Shown: in pieces, positions 16,497-24,485 of the stretch
Layout: every line of letters begins with the position of its first letter
Position numbering within the stretch: the first letter of the stretch is position 1
NCBI GenBank assembly: GCA_030654835.1
Contig: JAURWS010000015.1
Span: 1-64,000, forward strand
Source of the DNA: Gammaproteobacteria bacterium
GTDB lineage: Bacteria; Pseudomonadota; Gammaproteobacteria; Pseudomonadales; Pseudohongiellaceae
DNA length: 64,000 nt
Direction of reading: 5' to 3'
Position numbers and translations under genes: made by a program
Notes under the pieces: model-generated
Databases searched by the model: none
What the model saw: only the letters and a program-made list of their open reading frames with translations
What the model was told of the DNA's origin: nothing

Positions 16497-16748
16497 GTGA
16501 AAGATCACAACTCGAAACCGAATTCGCCAGAGCTTTTTATCGACAATGAACGCTATGACTGGCACGAGGACACCATTACAGGTGCGCAATTGCGTCAGCT
16601 AGGGGCATTGCCGGACGATGTCCAAATCTTCTGGAAGAATCCCGGTCATCCGGATCTTGAGGTCAAGAACGACACTGTTATCAACCTCAAAAATCACCCC
16701 GGCCCTGATCGCTTTTCAACCCAGTCAGTTGGTTCCCAGGCGGGGTGA
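16497..16748 (+). CDS. ubiquitin-like protein (multiubiquitin-domain type, single repeat)
   Basis: 83 aa from GTG 16497, preceded by a perfect AGGAGG. One beta-grasp repeat of the prokaryotic multiubiquitin type is visible: LFIDNERYDWHEDTITGAQL, then RQLGALPDD, VQIFWKNPG and INLKNHPGPDRF. The chain ends in ...QSVGSQAG, i.e. with a C-terminal Gly, as needed for adenylation by an E1 enzyme. It sits directly before E2-like and JAB-E1 genes, so it is the likely modifier that is activated and conjugated. Only four bases separate its stop from the next start. Confidence 0.8.
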   Translation: MKDHNSKPNSPELFIDNERYDWHEDTITGAQLRQLGALPDDVQIFWKNPGHPDLEVKNDTVINLKNHPGPDRFSTQSVGSQAG

Positions 16749-16752
16749 GAAA

Positions 16753-17157
16753 ATGGCGTTGCTTCTGGACACAGACTACGAGGAGTTGAATGCGTGCGGG
16801 CTCGAATTCGTCGAAGACGAGCCTAACCGCTTCCTCGTCTTGTCGAACTACCAACTCCCTGACGACATGTATCGTCAGAAGAGCTGCGACATTCTGATTC
16901 TCGTTCCCCAGGCCTATAACCGGGATGGCAATGACATGTTCTGGACGCATCCACGTCTTGTCCGTACCGATGGCAAACAGATTCCAGCAACGAATGAGTC
17001 AGGGGGTGGTGATAACCGGGTATTCAACGGGACAGAATTCTGCCGTTGGTCTCGGCACTGGCAGAGTGGCCCCTCTGTCTGGAGGCCAGGGAGGGACAAT
17101 ATTGTCACGATCTTGCGCCGTATTGCGTGGGCCGTCGGGAACCCTGACGCGCAATGA
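16753..17157 (+). CDS. E2/UBC-like conjugating protein (prokaryotic E2 type)
   Basis: 134 aa from ATG 16753; the frame is open further upstream, but that part overlaps the ubiquitin-like gene. The features are those of prokaryotic E2 families linked to multiubiquitin genes: a beta-sheet core (FLVLSNYQLP, CDILILVPQAY), W64-T-H-P67 in DMFWTHPRL, and a C-terminal WSRHW-x(6)-WRPGRDNIVTILRRI helix. Three Cys are present (15, 45, 97); C97 lies just before the WSRHW segment, but whether any of them is catalytic cannot be decided by eye. Its stop overlaps the JAB-E1 start (ATGA), which implies coupled synthesis. Confidence 0.78.
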   Translation: MALLLDTDYEELNACGLEFVEDEPNRFLVLSNYQLPDDMYRQKSCDILILVPQAYNRDGNDMFWTHPRLVRTDGKQIPATNESGGGDNRVFNGTEFCRWSRHWQSGPSVWRPGRDNIVTILRRIAWAVGNPDAQ

Positions 17158-18602
17158 ACAACGGACGCATTACATTACTGAACTCCCAGCATGAGACGCT
17201 GACATCATTTCTGGACTCTCATCCTGATGGGCATGAGAAAGCGGCTGTTGTGTTGTTTCGCAGACTGCATATTCCGGTTGAAGGGCTAGAAGATTCCGAC
17301 CGCTATATCGCTAAGGAGATCATTCCATTTGAAGAGTCATGGGTGAGCGGTAGTTCACCGGTGTATATCGCTTTCAAACTCGCATCTTTGCGAAACCTGT
17401 TCAGAAGATGTGAAGAGGAGGGGCTGGTTTTTGGGTTTGTGCATAACCACCCGGGCGGACCAACGGAGTTTTCAACCGTTGATGATGAAAACGAAATCAC
17501 CCTGTTAACAGCGCTTCGGAACCGAAACGGAAACAACATCACCTTTGTAGCGATGCTGTGGGCAAATGGGAAGTGGGTAGCCCGCACACGTCGTGCGAAT
17601 GCTCCTGAAGTTGCTATCCCGGTAAGGCATACGCTCGTGCTGTCAAACCGTCTTCATCTCTATGGATATCGGGAGAGCAGCGCAGATCATTCGGAAATGC
17701 AGGCTCGACAAGCTGCTGCTTTTGGTCGACCCTTCGTCGATATGCTCCAGTCGCTTCGCGTTGCTGTTGTTGGTTGTGGCGGCACCGGAAGTCCCTTGGC
17801 CACACTGCTTGCGCGTTCCGGTATCGGCGAACTCGTTCAGATTGACAAAGACACACTTGCGAAAAGCAACCTAAACCGAGTCAGAGGCCTGAGGGCAGCA
17901 GATGTCGGCGAGAATAAGGCGCGCGCACTTAAGGAATTTATCGACAGTATCGGTTTGTCGGTTAAGGTCGCTGCCTTCGAGTCTGAAGTTGACAATGATC
18001 CTGTGGCACTTGATGCCCTTGCCAGCTGCGATGTTGTCTTTGGATGTACTGATGATTACGCTGGTCGTGGTGTAATGAGTACTGCGCTTTATGTCTATGC
18101 GCAGCTTCTAATCGATGTTGGGCTCGGTGGCCGAGTTCACGGTGACCTTGATGGGCAGCCAGTCCTTCGCTACCACTTTGGTCGAATCAGCAGTATTTTG
18201 CCTGAGGCAGGACAGTGCCTGTTTTGTCAGGATGTTGTTCGCGATGTTTGGATTCGTACGCAACAGGCGCGTCGGGAAAATCCAGAGATTACCGAAGAAG
18301 AGCTCAAAGAAAGATACCTTGAAGATGGAGGTACCGGCGCTCCTGGCGTTGGTCCGTTCACGAGCGCGACAGCCGATTTTGCGATAGCAACGTTGTTTGA
18401 TCTGATAAAGCCGTTTCGGCGATTTCCACTAGCGTTGCGCAAGGACATGTACATCGTCGACTTCGTAACAATGGAAATCCGCAGTTACCAGGTCGAAGAG
18501 AAGCCTGATTGCCCGTATTGCCGTCAGCGCGAATTTCTTCTAATGAAAGAGGTGTATCGATTGAATCAACCATATTTAGGCAAGCGCGATGAATTTACTT
18601 AA
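17154..18602 (+). CDS. JAB (JAMM) deubiquitinase-like / ThiF-E1 fusion
   Basis: 482 aa. The N-terminal ~150 residues are a JAB/JAMM metalloprotease with E28, H97-N-H99-P and S107-x-x-D110, so all metal and catalytic positions are present. Residues ~195-480 are a ThiF/MoeB/E1 adenylation domain: GCGGTGS (207-213), the D/N/R set in QIDKDTLAKSNLNRV (from 230), GCTDD (297-301), and two zinc Cys pairs, C355-x-x-C358 and C453-x-x-C456. One protein therefore carries both the activating and the cleaving activity. It is part of a tightly overlapping operon with the E2-like and DUF6527 genes. Confidence 0.92.
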   Translation: MNNGRITLLNSQHETLTSFLDSHPDGHEKAAVVLFRRLHIPVEGLEDSDRYIAKEIIPFEESWVSGSSPVYIAFKLASLRNLFRRCEEEGLVFGFVHNHPGGPTEFSTVDDENEITLLTALRNRNGNNITFVAMLWANGKWVARTRRANAPEVAIPVRHTLVLSNRLHLYGYRESSADHSEMQARQAAAFGRPFVDMLQSLRVAVVGCGGTGSPLATLLARSGIGELVQIDKDTLAKSNLNRVRGLRAADVGENKARALKEFIDSIGLSVKVAAFESEVDNDPVALDALASCDVVFGCTDDYAGRGVMSTALYVYAQLLIDVGLGGRVHGDLDGQPVLRYHFGRISSILPEAGQCLFCQDVVRDVWIRTQQARRENPEITEEELKERYLEDGGTGAPGVGPFTSATADFAIATLFDLIKPFRRFPLALRKDMYIVDFVTMEIRSYQVEEKPDCPYCRQREFLLMKEVYRLNQPYLGKRDEFT

Positions 18603-18987
18603 CTGGATTGGTAAGTGGTTTGGCAGCCTGTTTCGCACCGATTCTGACCAACCTCAAGGGTCGGTAACGCCAGTTCTCTTTCCTGAGGTCAAGGTCGTCT
18701 ACGCTGCTCCACGGAACGAGCAGATTTTGTTAGGGTTGCTCTACTGTGTGATGTCCGCGGGCAAGCCGAAGTGGTCATTGTTTCGATGTCCTTGCGGTTG
18801 CGGGGATGTCATCACATTATCCCTACAAGCTGCTCATAGCCCTCATTGGAGATTAACGAATTCAGATTCGGGGCGACCAACTCTGTATCCGTCGATATGG
18901 AGAGACAAGGGTTGCCTCAGTCACTTTTGGCTCAGGGATGGTCAGATTACTTGGTGCTTCGACACGGGAAGCCATCCATCGCAGTAG
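18589..18987 (+). CDS. DUF6527-type zinc protein, last gene of the ubiquitin-like operon
   Basis: 132 aa. Its start lies inside the end of the JAB-E1 gene (14-bp overlap). A Cys cluster C67-P-C69-G-C71 and a second set C109-x-x-H112 near SHFWLRDGQITWC suggest a zinc site. Between them LQAAHSPHWRLT and TLYPSIWRDKGC follow the pattern I know from DUF6527 proteins found with bacterial E1/E2/JAB operons. The N-terminus (LLNWIGKWFGSLF) is amphipathic and could touch membrane. The function is unknown. Confidence 0.75.
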   Translation: MNLLNWIGKWFGSLFRTDSDQPQGSVTPVLFPEVKVVYAAPRNEQILLGLLYCVMSAGKPKWSLFRCPCGCGDVITLSLQAAHSPHWRLTNSDSGRPTLYPSIWRDKGCLSHFWLRDGQITWCFDTGSHPSQ

Positions 18988-19164
18988 CGGAGCAACCAGC
19001 GGCTCTAAGCTCGTGTTGATGGTGCGCACTAATAATAAGTTGAGCCAACGATTTCTCTCCAGACTATGTTTCGGACAGCATGCGCGCAGTACGGCCCCTC
19101 CCGGAGCAACGGATGCATAGTCCGTCGCCCCAACCGACCAAAAGTCCGTTGCCCAGCTGCTAAA
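18988..19164. other. gap with a tRNA-like hairpin remnant
   Basis: No gene seen. ACGGA (19109-19113) pairs with TCCGT (19121-19125) around a 7-base loop, and the adjoining CAACCGACC resembles a D-arm, so on the minus strand the segment looks like the anticodon and D arms of a tRNA. No T-arm is found. Confidence 0.3.
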
Positions 19165-19260
19165 CAGATGAAACGTAAGAGGTTTTTCGAAGGAAATCTG
19201 GGGAATTTGGTGGGCCCACCTGGACTTGAACCAGGGACCAACGGATTATGAGTCCGCTGC
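19165..19260 (-). repeat. attachment-site repeat: partial copy of the tRNA 3' part (left copy)
   Basis: 96 bp matching 20323-20418 with about five mismatches, all in the part outside the tRNA gene. The copy carries the tRNA 3' end including CCA, the T-arm, variable loop and anticodon arm (19208-19260), then diverges. Such a copy is the usual footprint of an element integrated at a tRNA 3' end. Confidence 0.8.
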
Positions 19261-19314
19261 CGACATCAACGCAGCATTCGATTGGGCGGACAGCTTAAGC
19301 CAGCAAAGCCACAA

Positions 19315-19354
19315 CACTAAAAGCTAAAAAGCGTACGGCACTAAAAGCTAAAAA
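19315..19354. repeat. two 16-bp direct repeats near the attachment site
   Basis: CACTAAAAGCTAAAAA occurs at 19315-19330 and 19339-19354, a 24-bp period, 55 bp inside the left attachment repeat. Direct repeats so placed can be arm-type sites for an integrase or excisionase. Confidence 0.5.
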
Positions 19355-19416
19355 TAGTCCGAAAGTGGGGCGTTCATAAAATCGAGTAGTACCCCCATTT
19401 TCGAAAAAGTCAGGCC

Positions 19417-19818
19417 TCAAGCCGTCCTGATCTCATCAATCAGGTTGGGGTGCCGATCCAGTAACTTGAGCAGTTTGATCAAGGCCACTGGCGGTTTGGT
19501 TTTGCCGTTTTCGTAGCGCGAAAAGGCATTGATGCCACCGCCAAAAATTTCAGCTGCCTGACGCTGGTCAAGGTTGAGCTTTTTGCGCACCGTGACGATA
19601 AAAGCCGGATCAACAATCGCCGCATTGACTTGTTTGGAAAAAGCGCTCATTTCACGCATAACCCGGTTGGTTTCACCTGCGTCAAGAATAGATTCTGCAC
19701 AGGCTGGGCAGAAATCGCCCGTCACTGCCGCGACGACAGTTGTCTCGCCCTTGTAGGTGTAAGGCAGGTTGCGCGTGTCGTGGATCAGTTCCGCTGCACC
19801 ACAAACCGGACATTTCAT
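19417..19818 (-). CDS. mqsA: MqsA antitoxin (zinc and HTH domains)
   Basis: 133 aa from ATG 19818, preceded by AGGAG; the longer frame upstream belongs to the toxin region. The N-terminal zinc domain has C3-x-x-C6 and C37-x-x-C40, and the C-terminal half is a helix-turn-helix (LDQRQAAEIFGGGINAFSRYE split over the recognition helix, then NGKTKPP). MqsA binds MqsR and represses the operon. The order toxin-then-antitoxin with 2 bp between the genes is the same as in E. coli mqsRA. The pair lies inside the small element between the two tRNA repeats. Confidence 0.92.
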   Translation of the reverse strand: MKCPVCGAAELIHDTRNLPYTYKGETTVVAAVTGDFCPACAESILDAGETNRVMREMSAFSKQVNAAIVDPAFIVTVRKKLNLDQRQAAEIFGGGINAFSRYENGKTKPPVALIKLLKLLDRHPNLIDEIRTA

Positions 19819-19820
19819 CG

Positions 19821-20117
19821 TTATAGCTCCTTGAAGGACACAATCAGTAAATCGTCCACAACCGTCAGCTTCAGGTACACACCACCCGACTGAGAGGCAG
19901 GGCGGTATACGTCCTGCCAAAGTGTATGATCAGCGTAGGTAGTCATGCTCTTGTAGAAATCCGCCGATGTCATCGCCATCACTGTGTTGAGCATATCTGA
20001 GAGGGTCAGCCCCAACTCACTCGCGCCGGCACGTGCAGCGTGCGTGGTACGAACTTTCCCCGCTGTTGCAAGCGCCTGAACCACTGCCAACTTGTAGTGT
20101 GGCGTCATTTTCTCCAT
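19821..20117 (-). CDS. mqsR: MqsR toxin (mRNA interferase)
   Basis: 98 aa, normal length. The sequence MEKMTPHYKLAVVQALA, SALGLT-like SELGLTLSDMLNTV and the C-terminal GGVYLKLTVVDDLLIVSFKEL region fit MqsR, a RelE-fold ribosome-independent mRNA interferase specific for GCU-type sites in the known members. Y56-F54-type aromatic residues and K-rich positions are preserved as far as can be seen. Start ATG 20117, with a second ATG three codons later. Its stop is 2 bp from the mqsA start. Confidence 0.9.
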   Translation of the reverse strand: MEKMTPHYKLAVVQALATAGKVRTTHAARAGASELGLTLSDMLNTVMAMTSADFYKSMTTYADHTLWQDVYRPASQSGGVYLKLTVVDDLLIVSFKEL

Positions 20118-20128
20118 GGCTTGAATTT

Positions 20129-20159
20129 AACCTGCTTGGTTATTTTTAGCAACTTGGTT
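20129..20159. promoter_or_regulatory. mqsRA operator-like palindromes
   Basis: AACC-TGCTT-GGTT (20129-20141) and AAC-TTG-GTT (20151-20159) lie 12 and 34 bp upstream of mqsR. MqsA is known to bind AACCT-spacer-AGGTT palindromes, so these are probable autoregulatory sites. Confidence 0.55.
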
Positions 20160-20322
20160 AATGGTTGGGCGCTGTCAATCAGGCGGGCAACCGTGTATCT
20201 GAGAGATCAAGGTCTGAACTCAGTACAAAGAGTATAGATGCTCGTAAGTCTGCACGAACAATCGAGTGCATTTTATGCGGCAGTCGAAAGTTTCCAATAT
20301 AAAACAATGGGTTAATTCTGTT

Positions 20323-20442
<120 letters not shown>

Positions 20443-20621
20443 TTTGCACTGCGAAGGCCGCGAATTATATGCGGGTGCCGCCAATCTTGCCAGCGCTAAG
20501 TCGGCGGCCCCCGGGCACGCTTGACACCCCTCGCGGCTCCCGTCCATAGTGGCGCCCGACCGACTCTCCCGGCCAAAACCATCGTCCCAATCGCCCGACC
20601 AACTGAGTGAAGCTGCCGCGC

Positions 20622-22328
20622 ATGGACTCCAATGTTCCCGATCCACTGAGTGGTGCCGTGCCGCACAGCTCCAGACGCCGCATGCTGTCAGTGTCCCTCA
20701 ATGTCCAGGCCCTGGCCTTCATCTTCGCTGCCTTCGTCATTCCCAACCGCCTGAGCTGGGTCACGCCGCTGTCCTTCGCTTATCTGCCGCTGGAGGCCTT
20801 CGTGCTCGGCCTGCTCCTGCTGGTGCCGGGGCGCAACGGACTCATAATCCGCTGCTTCGCTGCCGTGCTGATAGGGGCGGGCGTGATCTTCCGCATCGCC
20901 GATATGTCGGCGTTCATGGTGTTTGCGCGGCCCTTCAATCCTGTGCTGGATCTCTATCTGCTCGCCGATGGCATGAATTTGCTGAGCAGCTCGATCGGGC
21001 AGGTCGGCGCGGTGGTGGTGGCGGTGCTGCTGGTGGCGCTGGCAGTGGGGATTCTGGTGCTGAGCTACTTCGCGCTGGCGCGGGCCAGGGCGTTGCTGCT
21101 GAGCGTGCCGCAGCGGCAGGCCGGTGCGGTGCTGCTGGCTGGAATGGTAGTGTGGACGGGGCTGTTTTTTATGGGCGTGCCGCGTGTATCCAAATATTTC
21201 TATGATCAGCTGGCGATGCATGTGTCCAACACCCGCACCAGTCTGGCTGAGCTGCGCTCGTTCCGCGAGGTGGTGAATATCGATGCCTATGCCGATGTGC
21301 CGGGCGATTCGCTGTTCGGCGCGCTACGCGGCAAGGACGTGCTGGTGGTGTTCGTGGAGTCCTATGGTCGCATCGTGATCGACAGCGAACACTATTCGTC
21401 TCATGTGCGTCCGGCGCTGCAGCAGGCGACGGCGGATCTGGCTGCCGGTGGCTTCGAGGCGCGCAGCGGTTTCCTGACCTCGCCGACGGTGGGTGGGATC
21501 AGCTGGCTGGCGCATGGCACGGCGTTGTCGGGGATGTGGATCGACAGTCAGATTCGTTACGACAGCCTGATGATCAGTGAGCGGCCGTCGCTGGTGCGGC
21601 TGTTCAACCGTGCCGGGTGGCGCACGCTGGGGGTGATGCCGGCGATTACGATGGCGTGGCCCGAGGGGCAGTACTTCGGTTATGACCACGTCTACGATTC
21701 ACGCGAGCTGGCCTATCAGGGCAAGCCTTTCAATTACGTGACCATGCCGGATCAGTTCACGCTGGCGCAGTTCCAGAGGCTGGAGCGTACGCCCGGACCG
21801 CGCACGCCGGTGATGGCGGAAATTGCGCTGATCTCGTCCCATGCGCCGTGGACGCCGGTGCCGCAGCTGATCGACTGGCGCGCGGTGCGGGATGGTTCGG
21901 AGTTCGACGAGCAGGCCACGTCGGATGACCCTCCTGAGGTGGTCTGGCAGAATCGGCAGCGGGTGCTGGATCACTATCGCGGAACGGTGGAGTACGTGGT
22001 GCAGACGCTGGTGTCATTCGCTACGACCTTCGGCGACGAGAATCTGGTGATGCTGATTCTGGGCGACCACCAGCCGATGCCCTACGTCACCGACGAGACT
22101 GAGAATCGCGACGTGATGGTGCATCTGATCGCGAAGGACCCTGCGGTGTTCGCGGCGATGGCGGATTGGCAGTGGACCGCAGGCATGCTGCCCGCCGACG
22201 ATGTGCCGGTGTGGCGCATGGATGAGGTGCGGGATAGATTTGTGGAAGCGTTTTCTGTGGGAGCGGGCCCTGCCCGCGATGCCGAAGCACTTCCTGTGGG
22301 AGCGGGCCTTGCCCGCGATGCCTTTTGA
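20622..22328 (+). CDS. sulfatase/phosphoglycerol-transferase-like membrane protein
   Basis: 568 aa from ATG 20622; a GTG at 20607 is an alternative. Four to five membrane helices fill residues ~25-185, then a periplasmic alkaline-phosphatase-fold domain starts with VLVVFVESYG (the metal/nucleophile region) and ends near LGDHQPMPYV, with D and H metal ligands. This resembles LtaS/MdoB-type enzymes that move phospho-alcohol headgroups, or sulfatases. The last ~23 residues (VGAGPARDAEALPVGAGLAR then DAF) are encoded by two REP repeats, so the native C-terminus was probably shorter or different. It precedes a cluster with lipid and glycan enzymes. Confidence 0.8.
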   Translation: MDSNVPDPLSGAVPHSSRRRMLSVSLNVQALAFIFAAFVIPNRLSWVTPLSFAYLPLEAFVLGLLLLVPGRNGLIIRCFAAVLIGAGVIFRIADMSAFMVFARPFNPVLDLYLLADGMNLLSSSIGQVGAVVVAVLLVALAVGILVLSYFALARARALLLSVPQRQAGAVLLAGMVVWTGLFFMGVPRVSKYFYDQLAMHVSNTRTSLAELRSFREVVNIDAYADVPGDSLFGALRGKDVLVVFVESYGRIVIDSEHYSSHVRPALQQATADLAAGGFEARSGFLTSPTVGGISWLAHGTALSGMWIDSQIRYDSLMISERPSLVRLFNRAGWRTLGVMPAITMAWPEGQYFGYDHVYDSRELAYQGKPFNYVTMPDQFTLAQFQRLERTPGPRTPVMAEIALISSHAPWTPVPQLIDWRAVRDGSEFDEQATSDDPPEVVWQNRQRVLDHYRGTVEYVVQTLVSFATTFGDENLVMLILGDHQPMPYVTDETENRDVMVHLIAKDPAVFAAMADWQWTAGMLPADDVPVWRMDEVRDRFVEAFSVGAGPARDAEALPVGAGLARDAF

Positions 22329-22412
22329 AGGAGGCTTTGCCGTGGGAGCCTGCCTGCAGGCGATCTCTGAAGGGTGGCATTCAACCCCATCGCGAGCAGG
22401 CTCGCTTCCCAC
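22257..22412. repeat. REP cluster (two direct, two variant copies)
   Basis: GTGGGAGCGGGCCCTGCCCG-CGAT at 22257-22280 and its close copy at 22296-22319 lie inside the 3' end of the sulfatase-type gene. A variant (GTGGGAGCCTGCCTGCAGG-CGAT, 22342-22364) and an inverted variant (22389-22412) follow in the intergenic space before the convergent methyltransferase gene. Confidence 0.85.
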
Positions 22413-22418
22413 AGAGTG

Positions 22419-23249
22419 TCACGTAGTGGGTAGCGCGAGCACGTCCTGATGGCCGACGACGCAGCGGCCGGTGGCAGCATGCGCCATTCGGAAATCCTTC
22501 CACTCTTGCAGCGCATGGGTGTCCAAACCATAACCTTCTGCCACAGCGTTGGCAATCCCGGGAATCAGTTCTCTCACCAGTGCCGCATCGGCCGGGCCAA
22601 GCGTCCACGGGCTGTCGGCAACCCATATCGTGTAGCCGGCTCGGGTCAGCGCCATCTGCAGATAGTCCCCCGCGTCCGGGCCGAGTGCGAGCCCCAATCC
22701 CTTGTCTTTGCGCTGATCCTGATTGAAGGCCGCGAGCACGTGCCCGTCGAGCGGGTGCGGCGGCGTCCAGGTGGTGGTGCCGTCGTAATTGAGCGCGGCG
22801 TAGAGTCCGGCCCGGTGTTGCACGAGGCGCGCGGTCAGCGCATCGACGACGGACAGTGAGACCAGATCGAACAGCGCGGATGCAGTCACCAGTCGTGCAC
22901 CGGTCAGCGGCAGTGTGGCGAGGTCGAGCAGGTCGGCCTCATGGTCTTCGATGACGTGCGTTTTGCCGTGGCGGCGCAGGGCTTCGTTGAGCAGGGCCGG
23001 GTTATGGTCAACGAGGCGCCAGACTAAATCACCATCGGGGCTGCGAGGACTATCGCGAGCGGGGCTCGCTCCCACAAGGGATAGGGCGCGCAGTGTTGAG
23101 CCAGTGCCGGAGCCGAGGTCGACGATGATCGGCATGGCGGCCTCATCTGCTGTGAGCCAGCTTAGTGCCTGTGCTGCCAGTGCTTTGTCGCGGGCAGCAT
23201 TGTCCGCGCGCTCCCGCAGGTCCAGCCATGCCACCGAAAATCCACTCAT
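22419..23249 (-). CDS. class I SAM-dependent methyltransferase
   Basis: 276 aa. Motif I is IIVDLGSGTGSTLRAL (41-56), followed by a motif-II-like acidic region (WRLVDHNPAL) and VIEDHEADLLDL with LVTASALFDLVS. Between motif I and motif II a segment VGASPARDSPRSPDGD is encoded by a REP element (23052-23075 on the other strand) and looks like an in-frame insertion in the loop. The gene is 7 bp from the glycosyltransferase gene on the same strand, so the two are co-transcribed. The substrate is unknown; a small molecule of the neighbouring cluster is likely. Confidence 0.8.
   Translation of the reverse strand: MSGFSVAWLDLRERADNAARDKALAAQALSWLTADEAAMPIIVDLGSGTGSTLRALSLVGASPARDSPRSPDGDLVWRLVDHNPALLNEALRRHGKTHVIEDHEADLLDLATLPLTGARLVTASALFDLVSLSVVDALTARLVQHRAGLYAALNYDGTTTWTPPHPLDGHVLAAFNQDQRKDKGLGLALGPDAGDYLQMALTRAGYTIWVADSPWTLGPADAALVRELIPGIANAVAEGYGLDTHALQEWKDFRMAHAATGRCVVGHQDVLALPTT
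23052..23075 (-). repeat. REP element inside the methyltransferase gene
   Basis: ATCGCGAGCGGGGCTCGCTC-CCAC, a variant of the local REP. It reads in frame in the gene as VGASPARD without breaking it. Confidence 0.75.
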
Positions 23250-23256
23250 GCGTTTT

Positions 23257-24336
23257 CTACTCCTGTTCCTGCGAAGACTGTTGCTGCGAAGCTGTTCGAA
23301 TTCGATTGATCAAGTTGGCGACGATGCGCGCCGTATCTGTCCACGTCGGCAAGCGGGCAGCGGCCTGTTGTGCGCCGAGTTGCAAAGACTGGCGCAGGGC
23401 TGGCTCGGTCAGCAGACGGCGCAGCGCTTCTGCCAAAGCCTGAACATCGCCCGGTGGCACCAAAATTCCTGCTGACTCCGGCACCACATCCGGCACCGCT
23501 CCGGCTCGGGCGGCAACCACCGGCAGGCCGTGCGCAAGCGCCTCCGCGAAGGCCATGCCATAGCCTTCGAACAAGGAGGGGAGGACGAATAGATCAGCGC
23601 CGTCGTACTCGTGCTCCAGTGCGGTCAAGCCGCCGAGGAAATGAATGCGTTGTTGCAGCCCGCAGGCGTGAACTTTGTGTTGCAGCGCTGTGGCCCAGGC
23701 CGGGTCGAACTCCATGCCTCCGACAAAGCGCGCGCTCCAGGGTAGATCGCTGATCTGCGCCAGCGCTTCGATCAGCACGTCGTGCGCCTTGCGCGGCGTG
23801 AGCGTCGCGACAGTCAGCAGCATGGGTGGGTTGCCCGTGCACGGCGCGAAGTGTTGCCGGTCAGTGCCGGGCAGTGCCACCGTGATTTTTGACTCAGAGA
23901 TCGAAAATTGTTGGGTCAGCAGATTCGCCGTCGGCGTGCTGGTGACGAGGACGGCGCGTGCGGCCTGCAGCGCGCGCTGCTCGGAGAGTTGCAGACGCTG
24001 CGCCTCTGCTGCGGACAAACCTGCTTCCAGCGCCAGAGGATGGTGGCAGAGGGCGATGATCTGCAGCCGTGCGCCATGGCGTTCGACAATCTCCTCCATC
24101 ACGCCAAAGGCCAGCCCGTCGGCGATCACGATGGCGCCGTCCGGCAGCGTGGCGAAGCGTGACTCGGCATCCGCCAAGGCCGCTGCATCGGGAACGGGGA
24201 AGGTTCCTGAAAGCGGCATGTGGGCGACGCTCAAACCGAGTGCCTGCAGCCCGGCGATCAGGCGACGATCATAGCCATAGCCTCCGGTGAGAGTCTGCAG
24301 GTCGCCGGGAATGGCAAAGGTGAGGTCGGGAGTCAC
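23257..24336 (-). CDS. GT4-type glycosyltransferase
   Basis: About 359 aa from GTG 24336 (product starting TPDLTFAIPGDLQTLTGGYG). The frame is open to 24498, but that start overlaps the divergent ribA gene, and the sequence before TPDL has no family character. GT-B features: GGYGYDRRL near the N-terminus, LLTVATLTPRKAHDVLIEAL, RIHFLGGL, and the nucleotide-sugar site LFVLPSLFEGYGMAFAEAL with the E-x7-E pattern, followed by PVVAARAGAVPDVV. It uses a nucleotide-sugar donor; the acceptor is unknown. Paired with the methyltransferase gene. Confidence 0.85.
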   Translation of the reverse strand: MTPDLTFAIPGDLQTLTGGYGYDRRLIAGLQALGLSVAHMPLSGTFPVPDAAALADAESRFATLPDGAIVIADGLAFGVMEEIVERHGARLQIIALCHHPLALEAGLSAAEAQRLQLSEQRALQAARAVLVTSTPTANLLTQQFSISESKITVALPGTDRQHFAPCTGNPPMLLTVATLTPRKAHDVLIEALAQISDLPWSARFVGGMEFDPAWATALQHKVHACGLQQRIHFLGGLTALEHEYDGADLFVLPSLFEGYGMAFAEALAHGLPVVAARAGAVPDVVPESAGILVPPGDVQALAEALRRLLTEPALRQSLQLGAQQAAARLPTWTDTARIVANLINRIRTASQQQSSQEQE

Positions 24337-24485
24337 GGCGGTTTCCAGAGATGTCCGAAGCGGTTGCGGTTGGCCATTGTATGCAAATCCCCGCGCGGGC
24401 AACACCACCATGTAGTGCCGGGCGGTCCAAACATACCCGGACCGCAGCTTGCCTATTACCGGCCTGCGCCGTAACATTCCCCGCC

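Noticed and set aside
16497-18987. Interpretation as a ThiS/MoaD-type sulfur-carrier operon
   Set aside because: A JAB-E1 fusion with an E2-like protein and a multiubiquitin-type Ubl points to conjugation; no thiamine, molybdopterin or cysteine synthesis gene is nearby.
19315-19354. CRISPR-like direct repeats
   Set aside because: Only two 16-bp copies with an 8-bp spacer; far too few and too short for a CRISPR array, and no cas gene is present.
22257-22412. CRISPR array
   Set aside because: The repeated units are palindromic REP sequences with variable orientation and also occur singly elsewhere in the window.
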